Below are positions 11,601-26,265 of a stretch of DNA of 64,000 nt, in pieces. Position 1 is the stretch's first letter; every line of letters begins with the position of its first letter. Origin of the DNA: Sepioteuthis lessoniana (Eukaryota > Mollusca > Cephalopoda > Myopsida > Loliginidae); the NCBI GenBank assembly GCA_963585895.1, contig OY757921.1:81506953-81570952 (forward strand), read 5' to 3'. The translations under genes and the position numbers were made by a program. The notes beneath the pieces are model-generated. The model had not been told where the DNA came from and made no database searches. It saw nothing but the letters and a program-made list of their open reading frames with translations.

Positions 11601-13979
11601 TAATGGTTAGAGTGTTCTCCAATGGTCCGTAAAAAAAAGACTTTAAAAATGGTACTGTGATGCCTCCTTGCTTAACACTCAGCATTATAAGGTACGGATC
11701 AAGGGTAAAGTGGAGAAATCCTGGGAAAGGAGTAGCGTCCTCCCCTACACCTATCAAAAAAGGGAGATAACTTTACTTATAATCATTTTACTCCTTGAGT
11801 ACAGTTGTTTTCTTCCCATTTTTGTTTTCTGGTTATTTTTGTTCTGTTGATGTTTGTGTTGTCTGTATTGTTTCTGGAGGCTGTAATCAGTCTTCCTCTG
11901 CATTTTCTAATGTAATCTTTGACTTTTTGTATCGATGCATCGACGTTATATTGAATACTGGCGAGTCCTCTTCTTTCTTTTCTTGATACATATAGTCTAT
12001 CTACGTCATCCTTTGGGATGTAAAGCTTCATGGATTGTCATTGGGTTCCTTGTTCTCTGGTCTATTTGTTGAAGTTCCTCCTTCGTTCGCTTCAAAAATG
12101 GTCCCGAGGCGTAGGTGTGGTGATCTTAAACAAACAAGATTACGTCAGTAAGATGGCGTATATTCTCGACGACACCACCAAATTTGAAATCTTAGGCAGT
12201 GTCAAGGAATGTGATAAAACCGCTATTCATGAATAATGCATGCTACGCGAACCATCATCTCATTCCCGAAAAGATCTATGAGAGATTACGCCCCGTGGGG
12301 GCTCGCAGAGGCCATGGCTTTATGGACTCCCCAAAATCCATAAACAAAACATTCCATTCAGACCAATTTTATCAATCGTCGGCTTTGCTCTACACCGTCT
12401 TGCTAAGTGGTTAGCAGAAATACTTTAGCCTGTGGTACAGTTCAATTCCTGACATTGCATTGGTGACACTTTCACTTTTGTGAACCAGTTTTTAAATAAA
12501 ATGTGTTGATTGCAATAACTCATTTGACCTAGTGAGTCTATATACTAACGTTCATTAAGATGAGACCATCACCATCTGTGCTGATATCTGGTATCATAGC
12601 CAGATGGACCCCTCTCCTGTGCCTAAAAATGTGTTCTTGAGATTAATGCACATAGCTGGTAAATGTGTACAGTTTAGCTTCAATAACACGATATACCAAC
12701 AAGTCGACGGAATTAGTATGAATAGTCTTCTTGGCGCTGCGCTGTCAAATATTTTAATTGGTTTCCAAGAGGAAAGATGGTTTAAAATCACCAACAAACC
12801 AGTATTTTATAGACAGTACTATTTTTTCCTCAAGGTTGGAGAGAAAAGGCTTTTTTTCACACACCCAACGTTGACGTTCATTTGTGAATTTGAGATTGGC
12901 AACAGGCTTCTATTTCTTGATGTATTCGTGGAACGGACTAATCTTGGTATACAAACTTCCATCTATAGTAAACCAATTTTTACTGGTTCATGTAGTTGAT
13001 GAAGATCATTTTGTCCACGTAGACGCAAGGTTAATTTAATAAAGACATTGGTCCACCTAGTATTCATGATCTGCTCCAAATCTAAACTTGCCAACGAACT
13101 CGAATACATCAAGATGACTTTGTTAAAAAACGGATATCCTGAGGATGTAATTACTTCCACTATTAAGTATAAATGCGTGTAACCCTCTTTCAAATCAAAT
13201 CTGGACCGGAGAAGTGTCCTGTGTATTTCAAGCTGCCCTGGATAGGTACTGTTAGAGCAAAATAAACGGTGTTTTAATTCGGTTAAGTTGAGTGTAGTAT
13301 TAAAATCCGATGCGCTGTCCCTCCTAAGTTCAAAGACGTCCGCCCAATTTATCAGAAAAGTTTCCTAATTTACAAATACGTATGCAAATGTGATGTTAAC
13401 TATATCGGGCGTACGACTCAACGGCTAGACATTAGGATACATCAACATATCCCTTCCCACATATGCAATAACACACTAATCCAATCCATAGTACCAGGCA
13501 ATCAAAGTCATCTGTCAGCCATTGCCCAGCACCTATTGTCCATAGTTGCGCATGCGCCTACAATAAATCTATGTTCTCGATTCGCGGGTCCAGCAACGAG
13601 TTTCACCTGTTTATTTTGGAAGGTCTGTTAATCAACAAATTCAAACCTGAACTCTGCAAACAAAAAATATATTATGCATCTATCCTGTTCTGCAATTCAC
13701 CGGGAAGAAAAGGAAATTGATTCTCTTTGTACAAATTCTCTTAGGGTATAGTAAAAATACTCCTTTTTTATTAATTTTTTTCCTCATTGCATTGCTTTTG
13801 TCCACAACTCCTGTCTTGAATTCTTCATGTGATAGTTCAACAGTATAAAATTCTCTGATGAGACGTAAACGAAACAAAGGGAGCCCTTTTTGTAAATAAT
13901 TGTTTTAAGATATTTTAAATCGATTTAAATTTTTTTTATTAATTTTAAATATGAACACGCTTTTAAAAGCTCTATCCCG

Positions 13980-14038
<59 letters not shown>

Positions 14039-17000
14039 TTATAAATTTGTTACAATTAGAAAGAGTTACAAAATAACTAATAACAAAATAAAACAATTAT
14101 AAAAATATACTGTGATAAAAATTGTGTGATGGACAAATTTTTTTCTTACCATACTTCAGTTCTTTTTATCGAGGTGACCGCAGTGTAATGGTTACCGCCG
14201 ATATGAGTTCAGATCTTGGATGAGGTTGATTGCATAGCACTAATAATATAATAGGAAAGGTATGAATCCAATTATTATCCCTCCAGCTATGGGAATAAAG
14301 TGGGGCAGACGAGACTCTTTAACCTTGGTTCGACAACCAGTCAAGGAAAAGCTGTTCGAAAGGGGTTGGTAAACTTTTTTAAATTTCTTCTTTCGATATT
14401 AAGTTGAGAACTTCCACTTTTTTTGCTTAAAGGGGACATTTTACATTCAGAATCACTTCCCTAGCAATTGGGACTGTTGTTAACTAAAATTTGCGCTTTG
14501 TATACTTCTGGGGTCGACCGCGAATAACTAAAATCGCCGAAAACGAAATAGTGAACAAACTACAGCACATTAATTATTCACATATATAAATCACTACGTC
14601 TACATATGTATAGATGGTTTGTTTTGGTTTTATTGTACAGCAACCATTGTTGGTTATTTAATGCCAAATCCTTTTTTATACATATATATCAAATATATTA
14701 TTCCTAAACAAATTTGGGAAATAACATTTTTAAACGAGCCTGAGATTATTTTTTGCACACAGTTAAAAGGTTTCTCTTATTTCTACCTAATACGAATAAT
14801 TCTATTTACTATCAATTAATTGTTTTCACACAGTTAAATGTTTTCAAGTATTGCTATGTATCACTAACAATTCAATTAAACATCAGTCATTTGTTTATAC
14901 ACCGTTAAATGATCAAAAAGTTCTATTTCAAACAATTCAGTTTAGCATGTCAACAAAGTTAAATAGTTCCAAGTATTGCTATGTATCACTAACAATTCAA
15001 TTAAAATTCAGTCATTTGTTTACACACAGTAAAAGGCTTAAACAGTTCTATTTCAAGCCATTCAGTTTAGCATAAGTCATTTGTTTTCACTCAGTTTAAA
15101 TGTCAAAGTACGCAGTTTAAATGTGAAACAGTTCTATTTGACCCATAGATAGGTTGATATGCCATGAGAAAAAATAAACCAAACCAATTCTCTTAAATAT
15201 CCGTCATTTGTTTGCAGACAGTTGAATGGTCAAACAGTTCTATTTGTAACAATTCAGTTTAGCATAAGTCATTTTTTTGTATACAGTTTAAATGCTAAAC
15301 AGTTCTATTTGACCCATAGATAGGTTGATATGCCATGAGACAAAATAAACCAAACCAATTCTCTTAAATATCCGTCATTTGTTTGCAGGCAGTTGAATGG
15401 TCAAACAGTTCTATTTGTAACAATTCCGTTTAGCATAAGTCATTTTTTTTGTATACAGTTTAAATGCTAAACAGTTCTATTTGACCCATAGATAGGTTGA
15501 TATGCCATGAGACAAAATAAACCAAACCAATTCTCTTAAATATCCGTCATTTGTTTGCAGACAGTTGAATGGTCAAACAGTTCTATTTGTAACAATTCAG
15601 TTTAGCATAAGTCATTTTTTTGTATACAGTTTAAATGCTAAACAGTTCTATTTGACCCATAGATAGGTTGATATGCCATGAGACAAAATAAACCAAACCA
15701 ATTCTCTTAAATATCCGTCATTTGTTTGCAGACAGTTGAATGGTCAAACAGTTCTATTTGTAACAATTCAGTTTAGCATAAGTCATTTTTTTTTGTATAC
15801 AGTTTAAATGCTAAACAGTTCTATTTGACCCATAGATAGGTTGATATGCCATGAGACAAAATAAACCAAACCAATTCTCTTAAATATCCGTCATTTGTTT
15901 GCAGACAGTTGAATGGTCAAACAGTTCTATTTGTAACAATTCCGTTTAGCATAAGTCATTTTTTTTTGTATACAGTTTAAATGCTAATCAGTTCTATTTG
16001 ACCCATTAGGTGCTACCACTCAGGGTTGAGGTGGATCTGAGAACAATAGCAATGAAGGTGTACTCCACATTCTCCAAAGGTCCAGCATTACTGGAGCGTC
16101 ACCATCAGATTGTGAAGTGTCATAAACAGGACACTCATTGGGGGTGAGAGTCTTACACGACCCCCACCCCGAAAGAGTGTCCTGTTTATGCAGAGATGCG
16201 GTCGGCGTATTCTACAGCCCCAGCTGACTAGGCCATATATATAAAGAGAGACAGAAACAAAGACACAAAAACAGGGACGGATGAAAAAATGTGATCAGAC
16301 AAATAGGAATATTTCTTTTGTGTTATCTATTTTACAAAAATTGTTAATTAGTTTCGATTTTAAATCATTGCCAGGAGAATAATCTTTTGAGGAGAAACTA
16401 ATTTAAAAAAAATATTCTTATGATACTTTTAAAAGAGATGATAGTTTAGGAGCTTATGTGTCAACCCCTATCTGTCCATCCTATTTCAAAGCAGTTTAGC
16501 TAGATGGTTTTGCTTGATGTTAAAGCCATTTGATATCAGTGTTTGGAAACGTTTTATCCATTCCTCTTGGTAAGTTTCTATTATCACCAAGATATTTTAC
16601 AAATCACACCGATAATATATCAGTATTATATTAGATACATTTGGATTCTTTATTTCTTTAATAATAATAATAATAGTAATAATAATAAGGATAATAATAA
16701 TAACTGTGGACTTCGCCGTCCCGGCTGACCACTGAGAAAAATGAAAGAAGGTGAAAAGGGGGATAAGTACCAGGACCTTACTAGAGAGCTGAAAATGCAA
16801 TGGAACATGAAAGTGACGGTGTTACCAATTGTAACTGGTGCGTTTGGTATAGTCACCGAAGGATTGATAAAGGGACTGGAGGAATTGGAAATCGGAGGAC
16901 AAGTAGAGACCATCCAAACAACAGTATCATTAAGATCGACCAGAATACTACGAAGAGTCCTGGAGATTTGAGGAAACTTGGTGTCGCTTAAACTCCAGTA

Positions 17001-18945
17001 AAAAAAAAAAAAAATAAGCTAACGCTGGTGCGAAAAACTCTTAAAAGAGTAAAATAATAATGAAAAGTGACCCCCGCAAACAACAGGAAGAACAGAGCTG
17101 CCTAATCAAGAATATATCGGAAGGCTTGGAGAAAAGACAAATTACCGAACCTAAAAGAAATAAAAAAGAAGAACGTGTCGTCTAGTGGATTTTACTGTTC
17201 CAGCAGACCTAATATAGAAAGGAAAGAAAGCGAAAAAGATAGACTAATACTTGGATCTTTTCAGAGAGATAAAATAGCAGTTGAAGACTAGGGTGACGGT
17301 GTTACCATTTGTAGTTGGTGCACTTGGAACGGTACCTAAAAGCTTGGAAAAAGGATGGAAGGAATTGGAAATAAGAGGAAGAATCGAGACCATCCAGACC
17401 ACCGCATTATCGAGATTGGCCTGAATACTGAGAAGAGTTCTGGAGACCTGAGGAGACTTGCTGTCATTCAGACTCTATTGAGAGACTACTATTTGAATCG
17501 TGTGTGAAAAAATCACATGCGCTTGGAACAGTCCCAAAAGGTTTGGCAAAGAGACTGGAGGAATTGGAAATCAAAGGTAGAATCGAGACCATCCAGACTA
17601 CAATTTTGTTAAGATCGGCAAGAATACTGAGAAGAGTTCTGGACACCAGAGGAGACTTGATGCCACTCAAACTCCAATGAAAGACTACCAACTAAAGTTT
17701 GTGTGAAAGACTCACAAGAAGTAGAAAAATAACCTAGTGCTATTAACATTTTCTTGTTTGATATTCTTTGATATTTAGAGAGCAAACGATAGGATCAATT
17801 CACTTACTTAAAGTCGGGTTCATCTTTCCAAATGACTCCGCTAATATTTGACCGTGGACAACCAAACAAGAAGCCAAACGCCTCGAGACATGCAGACAAG
17901 AAAGCAATGATCAATTTCAACTTCAAGCAGCCTTGCCGGGAAAGTTTCAGTTTAGAGGTAAATACCCCACCGAGTAATGTGCCAGTTGAAGCTCCAATCA
18001 CTTTCTCAATTCCTGGAACAAAGAAAAAACGTAATATTATATTTTGGAGATATTAGATAAGTATATACATCTATTAGATAAAACATTGTCAATTTTTATC
18101 AATTGTTTTAATTGGTATTAGATAAATAGATACATCTATTAGATAAAGAATTGTCAGTTCTTATCAATTGTTTACATTCATTATTTGGTTTGGTTTGGTT
18201 GTATAGTATATTAACTATTGTTGGTTATTTAAAGCCAAATCCGGTTTATACATATATATTAGATATATATGATTTGTAAACATAAATCAACAAAGTTGAA
18301 TGGCTCCAAGTATTGCTTTATATCTCTAACAATTCAATTAAACATCAGTCATTTGTTTACATAGTTAAATCATCAAACAGTTCTTTTTCAAGCAATTCAG
18401 TTTAGCCTAAATCATTTGTTTGCACTCAGTTTAAATGTTAAAGAGTTCTATTTGACCGATAGATAGGATCCTATCAGGTGATACCACTCTGCATCAGAGT
18501 GAACCTGGGAGTAATGGCAATGAAGGTGTACCTGCATTCCCCAAAGCTTTAGTATTACTGGAGCCTCACCATCAGATTTCTTAATTTCATATCCAGGACA
18601 CTCGTTGGGTAGGGGTCTTACACCTCTGCAGAGATGCTGTCGCTGTATTTTACAGCCGCAGTTGACTGGGTGGTTCAACATTTGGTTATATATATATCAT
18701 CATCATCATCATCATGTCGCGCTGGTAGCACGGATATCCCTGACCCTCTCTCGCCACTCCTCCCTATCGTTCATCGCCCTAGGCAGGTCTTCAGGACAAC
18801 ATCCCGTATCCTCACATAACTGCTGAATGTATGTTCGTGCTGGTCGTCCTGCTTTTGCACGGCCATGTGTTGGGGTCCATAAGAGTACATCTCTTATGAG
18901 TTCGTCCCTGCTTCTCCAGCAGTGTCCTGCATGTCTGGTTCGTCT

Positions 18946-18990
<45 letters not shown>

Positions 18991-19473
18991 TCCCGTACCT
19001 CTGTGGGGTTGAGCTCTCTAGCGAAGGAAATAATGGTTACCACTAGCGTAAAGCAAGGCTCTTCGAATGAATTGAGGTCTCGGTAGCCGTTAAGCGGATA
19101 TATGTAAACAAAACAATCGTGATACATAAGCGTTTAAAATTCCCTCGCTTTCTTCGTGGCTGAGTGGTAGAATCAGTCGGGTTGGGATCCCAGCTTCCAG
19201 AATCTAGCGCGTCTAGCCACACTGAAGAGTTGTGATACAACGAAACAGTCAGTCTGTTCATGACAATATATGTAGAGAAAAAAGAAAGAGAACCCTAGTT
19301 TATATTTCCGTTCAAAGAAAAAAATGTTTTTACTGCTCTAACGGTATTACGATGTGTTTTATGCTTTCCAATGTTTTATTTAGGAGACTCATTCATGCAG
19401 AATTCAGGTGCTCGGAGACACAAATAAATTAACAAACAGTCACAGCATTTTTTTTAAGTACCTATCTGTCTAC

Positions 19474-19538
<65 letters not shown>

Positions 19539-19914
19539 GGGTGTTCATAAAGTCCTGCGGAAGTTTAATAAAAATGAAATCCCACACTGAACAAATGAAA
19601 GTATCATTCAATAAAACCACATGAAAGTTCAACTTTTTCATTTACACACTTAACATGACCGCCATCTTAGTTGTTTAATTTTTCAAACAGATTCTCGAAC
19701 TTTCTGTATTCATTCCAAAATTGATGCATTGATAGTGCTTGGATAATTAAAAATATGTTTTTAAGTGTTTTTTCCCGAAATTAAAGAGAGTTAATAAAAA
19801 TATGTTTTTCGGGGTGATTTTCAATTGGTATTTATGAAATGTTCCTATCATCTGTACAACTTGAGTAATTAAATTTCAATTTTTAAACCTGCTGTAGGAC
19901 TTTATAAACGCGCG

Positions 19915-19998
<84 letters not shown>

Positions 19999-21917
19999 AC
20001 GAGGATCATTAAAAAAGTTTCCAGACTTTTTTCGTATGGGCACTTTTATTGATAGTACACACATGAAACTCTAGTCCCCTTCCAAGTAATCTCCTCCGGC
20101 TGCAATGCACTTGTTGTCATCATCATCATATCTCGCTGGTAGCACGGATATCCATGACCCTCTCTCGCCACTCTTCCCCATCGTTCATCGCCCTAGGTAG
20201 GTCTTCAGGACAACATCCCGTATCCTCACATAGCTGCTGAATGTATGTTCGTGCTGGTCGTCCTGCTTTTGCTCGGCCATGTGTGGGGGTCCATAAGAGT
20301 ACATCTCTTATGAGTTCGTCCCTGCTTCTCCAGCAGTGTCCTGCATGTCTGGCTCGTCTAACTTGAATAGTTTTCGTGATAGGGGGAAGGTGGCCGTACA
20401 GTTGGTGTCTTGTGGGGTGTTGCCGCCAGGACTTGTTTAAGATTGCACGTAGCATTCTTGTGTAATTGCCGTCTAGCTTCTTCTCCAGCCGTTTTGTTAG
20501 CGTCCATGTAGTGCATCCATATAGCAATATCGATGTGACCGCTGCCTGGAAGAAACTGCGTTTCATTTTATCGGTTAGGTCTGATTTCCAAATAATCGAT
20601 AACATATTGATAGCTGTCCATGCTTTCGCTAACCTCGTTTCGATGTCCTTTTCGGTTGATTCGACGCTGCTTCCTAGGTAAGTGAATTTGTCTACTAGTT
20701 TAAGAGGGGTTCCTTCTAGAGTGGAGATGTCCCCCGTTTGATTATAGCACATATATTCCGTTTTGTGTGCATTAACATAGAGGCCTATGTTTGCTGCTGC
20801 TCGTTCCAAACTATGCAGTAGTGTTTCGGCTTGGTCAGGTGTATTTGCCAGTATCGCTATGTCATCGGCGTAGTCAGCGTCGGTAATTGTTGTTGCGGGG
20901 TACCTTCTGCTTCTTTTCTTCGTCAGTTCGAAGCCATTCTCTTTGATTTTGTCAATCGATGTTCTAAGTAGGTAGTCTAGACACCGTTCCAAAAACTTCT
21001 GGAAGGCCCCGTGGAAGTCCTCTTGTGTGAACGTGTCAATGACCTTCGTCACAGCATCTTTCATCTCCTCAATTGTCTCATAACGACAGCCTCTGAGCTT
21101 AAGGAATAAGCAAAAGTCACAGGGAGCAAGGTCTGGACTATAGGGGAAGCTGAGGAACTGTGCTGATGCCCATCTTGGTCAAATAGTCTGTGACAAGGAT
21201 GGAGTTGTGGAGTGGTGCACTGTCCTTCTGGAAATGCCAGTGACCCGATTTGAAGAGTGCTGGCCTCTTCCCTAGGAATCTCTTCCTGAACTCCCTTAAA
21301 ACCTCAACATTGTAACCCTAACCTTAACCCTTTGGCCAATCAACTCTGGTGTATTGACTTCCTTACTCCTCCCACACCTCTCATCATCCCTCACAGACTC
21401 CGTGCCTTCCTTGAATCTCTTATGCCACTCAAAAACTGATGCTCGATTCATGCAAGATGGCTGAAAAGCAGTCTAAAGCATTCCATATGTTTCTGTGGCC
21501 TTTTTTCCAAGTTTAAAACATAATTTTATTGCATATCGTTCTTCTAAAGTGTCCTCACGTGCAGATTGCATTTTTGAAATTCACCAGCTGTGACAATCAG
21601 GCTTTAGTAGGGCGTATTCGAATTCCTGCTGTAGCTGTTCATTTGAATGTGAAATCATAAAAATTGGTCAGTCATCTCATAAGATGTATAGCAATAGCAT
21701 ACTAAATCTTCAAGAGTCTACGGCAATTTAAAATGCCCATACGAAAAAAGTCTGGAAACTTATCGTAAGCACCTCGTATATATATAATCAAAACCTCTGC
21801 TTTTCGTCATTTCAACACTTTTATTGCAATAACATACTGAATTTTCAAGAGTTTATGACAATTTGAAATGCCTGTACAAAAAAAGTCTGGAAACTTATTC
21901 AATGCATCACGTGTATA

Positions 21918-21955
<38 letters not shown>

Positions 21956-22283
21956 AGTAGCGTTGATAGCATGGAGGTCTTTGACTTGTCTCTATCGCTA
22001 TCCGTCTCTATTTAACATCTATCCTTGCAGGTCCTCTACACTGCATCCAGTGTCGGCACAGAGGTGAACGGCCAACACTGGCGCATCCATGTTTTGGACC
22101 ACAAAAAAAAAACAAAACAAAAAAAAACAAAACAAAACAAAAAACGTTGCTTCTGAGGTTATCCTGACTTCTCCAGCAGTTCCCTGAATTTTTTGTCCGT
22201 TTTGGTTTGTAAGATGGGCGGTAAGTGGCCGTACAACTGGTGTTTTGTGGGGTGTTGCTTCCAGGATTTGTTCAAAACAGTAC

Positions 22284-22368
<85 letters not shown>

Positions 22369-25190
22369 ATATATATATATATATAGTTCAAAAATTAAGC
22401 TACAATATTTTTTTTTGTTTCTAAATTCAAAAATGACCCCCTTATCCTTTCAGCTATGGGTTAAATTGTACCACTACTGTTCTTTTACAAGGATGGCTTG
22501 GCATTGAATAACCCACAATAAACCATTAAACAAAGAAACCATCAAAACAAATCAAAATTGACTCAGAAAACGCCAGTGCATATCTTTATCAAGATTAAAT
22601 TCAAAGTAGTTCTATCAATGGCGTAATAACTAAATTGCTGGATTCCAACATCAGAGTAAGCAAGTTCGAACTCCAATCGCTCTATTACATTCGATTTCGG
22701 ACTTGAGAAGGGTATGAAGCTCCTTATCCTTCCAGCTGTAGGTTAAATAATATCACTGCTGTTCTTCTACAAGAACGGGTTTGGCATTAAATAACCCAGA
22801 AAAGTTAAAATGCCATTACACAAAGAAAGTAAAACCTAAATGCAAAATCTGTATTTGTTTGCAATTAGTAAGTGCAGGTAAGCTAAAACAACAACAACAA
22901 AACTAAAGAAAAAGAAAAAAAAAAAAAACTCCAACAAAACCACGATGGTATCACACGGAAAATGTTCCAACAAATTTTATTGATTACGGCATTTTTCAGC
23001 TCGGGGTCAATTTAAGCTGCGGGTATCCCCTGACTGCACGTGTTCTTCCATGAGAAAGGTCGTTCTTTCCCATTTTGGCTGGTTGAAGGAGATCCATGAA
23101 CACTCAGTCGGTGAGAGGGATTGCAGAGATATGCAGAATACATTAAATAAAGGTCATTCATAATTTTTTTTAGGAAACAAACATTCCAGTTTTATGAACA
23201 GCCAAGAAGAAATGTTAAATTAAAAAAAAAAAAATGAAACAAAAAAAAAAAAAACGAAACATTGACGTTATGTCAGACTTACCTAGAATGACGTTGGTCT
23301 TCCATGACGGCTGAGTAAATTGATGTTCGACGTATTTCGGTGTGAAGGTGAGAGAACCAGCAATACTGAACAACAGTACACAAATGGAGAGAAGTGTGAA
23401 GTCATAAACCGGATTTTTTAGGACTCGCCATAAAGATATTGGCAATTCTGAAAGGCAAGAAAAACCGAAGAAAAGAACAATCGGCATTTATATTTGCTTA
23501 CAAAACAAGAAACTTCGAATTAAAATCAAATGACGCCCTTACTCCCCCCCACATATATATCTATGACCAGACCCATATCTATTTATAAACGATGCGATGG
23601 GTAACTTGTTGCCATTTTAAATTATCAATTTCACGCACGGGGTTTTATACACTATAAAGCAAACTAGAGTCAGTTGGGCGCTTTTTGTGAGGTAAACAGC
23701 GCCATAATGCTCAAGAAATTTGGAAATAGGATGCTATACTGCGTTAGCGCTCACGCCGGAAGCTCCACTATAAAGATTTCACAGTTTGGGCGTAAATTTG
23801 AGGACAGGGCAGAAGATTTGAAAAGAATTGGATGAGTCAATGGTGATTTCGAACGTATGACGGCTCGGAATTCTTATTCTGGTCATTTTGATTAGAAAAG
23901 AACTTCCAAATTTGCTGGTGAGATTTAGGCCATGATTGACAATGATCTCCAGCAAGTCAATAAGGTCAATAGCTAGAAACGTGGGAGTATCTGAGTTTCT
24001 TATCAGGCAGGTAATGCATGAAGACAATCGGTATTTCTCTTATAAGATGAGAAAAAGCCAAGTTTTATCACAAGAGGACCAAGCTTTTGAATAAACCCAA
24101 GCATCCTCTACAAACGAACTTGCTTTGGTTTTCTCAGAGATGTTGAACTCACAGAACAACCATTGGATTACTCTATCCCCACAAGATGCATCAATTGTGA
24201 TGAAAAATAAACACCCAATTCACATTATGGTGTTTGGGGTGATTACAAGCGATGGTAACGTTATGACAATTCATCTTTCCTCATGGCGTCAGACTCAATG
24301 GTTCAGTTGGCTGGGGTTGTAGAATACACCGACTACATCTCCGCAGAAAGGTAAGACTCCCCCAACAAGTGTCCTGGATATGACACTAAACAATCTGATG
24401 CTCAAGCTCCAGTAATGCTGGAGCTTTGGGGAATGCGGTGTACTAACTTATTGTCATCACTCCCAGGTTCACTCTGGCCCGGAGTGGTTGCACCTGATAG
24501 GTCCTATCTATGGGTCAAAGAGAACTAAACAGTATACTCATGCTAAACTGAATTGTTTGAAATAGAATTATATTTGACATTTAAACTGCGTAATGATGCT
24601 AAACTGAGTTGTTTGAAATAGAGCTGTTTTTACATTTAACTGTGTCTAAACGAAAAAACTGTACTTATAATAAACTGGGTTTTTTGAAATAGAACTATTT
24701 ATATGTATAAAAATGGATTTGGCATTAAATAACCAACAATGGTTGATATGCCATAAAACCAAACTAAACCAAACCAAACTCAGACTCAACAAGGAAGTAC
24801 CCTTCGAGTACCTGGAGGAGGTAGTGTTGATCTGCATCGAGAGGGTGGCTGCTGGAAGACTACGTGTGGCAATAGGACTCTGGACCATGTCACGCAAGTA
24901 GGAAAACCCAGTCTTGTTAGAAAATATCTGTGACCAGATCACCTGTCCAACACTAAAGATAAACTAAAGCATTTACCAATTTAAACAAGGAGACAGTCGG
25001 AAAGACTTGTAGGACATTCCAAAGTCGTCAGTAGGCCGTAGTTAAAGCCAATGGTTATTTCTTTTAAAAAATTTGATCTATAATATTTCAAGATATTTTC
25101 ATGTAATTTCAATCAATATACAATGTATCTGATAAAATGTCAGTGTTATTTTCATTTTTGTGTAATTTAGACGACAATTTACTCATCGCA

Positions 25191-25249
<59 letters not shown>

Positions 25250-25345
25250 TGAGTCGAGATAACGAGCTAGATAGCTAGATATCTAGGAACAGACTGGGAG
25301 TTTGATAGATAGAAACGGCCTGAAGTAAATAGATAGATAGAAACG

Positions 25346-25406
<61 letters not shown>

Positions 25407-26225
25407 CAGACAGAGAGACAGAGAGACAGAGACAGACAGACAGACAGACAGAGGGGTCGAGGAAAGAAAAGAAGAAAGAAAAAAGGAAAAAAAAAACATA
25501 ATTTTCTTTTAAAGATGAAGGGTTGAAGTTTGAAATTGGGACTAACATAAAAATAGTAATTTGTTTTTGTTGTAACGTTCAATCTTAATAATGGAGGATT
25601 CAGACACCATAGAAAGCCAAATAACGCCCAGTTTACATAAATGCCTAATTTAACCAGCTTTCTACCGTTTTTAAACAAATCCCAATGACGATAGATCACG
25701 TTCTATAAACTCAAGTTATAACAAAGCCACTGAATAGGCAAAAGCACAATATGAAACAGCCTCAAGCGAAAGTGGAGATAAATATATAAATCTTGTTTTC
25801 AATGAAAACATGAAAAGTGACACAGAAAGAGAAATATAATATGATTTAATTCCCCTTTTTAATAATGCTGTAATGACAAAAGAAGAAGAAAAAGTTTTTG
25901 AACATTATCCTAAATATTTTCCTACAATAAGCAAGCTGTGCAAAACATTTACAAAAATATTGTGAAGATCAACTACACTCGCTTGGATAGTGTTTCTTAC
26001 ATTATCCAAACAGATAACAATAGTAAGTACGTATTTTCCCAACCTCTCTACCATGGGTAGGATTTGACACAAGGTTGATTTTTAAGTGGAGCAAAAGTGG
26101 TTTGAATTGTTGTCATTTGCCAAACCAAAGCTAAGGAATGCGATTTGCCCTATTATTTACCCATAGCTACGGGAAGAACAGAGCACGAACCGAGAATCAA
26201 ACAGCCCCGTTTATAATCGAATTCT

Positions 26226-26265
<40 letters not shown>

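Larger units (their letters stand above)
14617..16243 (-). repeat. Composite repeat D, long copy expanded by tandem duplication
   Basis: In reverse: head at about 15998-16243 (GTAGAATACGCCGACCGC side at the high end), body with the tandem array below, and stem-loop tail at about 14620-14690. The copy is about 1.6 kb because the body was amplified. Confidence 0.82.

Noticed and set aside
12604-12999. 131-residue frame as a host gene
   Set aside because: Reads as part of a Penelope-like reverse transcriptase with a destroyed catalytic motif.
19145-19215. tRNA gene
   Set aside because: TGGCTGAGTGGTAG resembles an A-box, but no matching B-box arm or cloverleaf could be drawn.
20126-21064. 312-residue open frame as a host gene
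   Set aside because: It is mariner transposase fused to a LINE reverse transcriptase fragment, with the mariner sequence resuming on the other side.
22193-22507. Frame with a long Arg-Glu repeat as a low-complexity protein
   Set aside because: It is LINE debris running through a (GA)n microsatellite.
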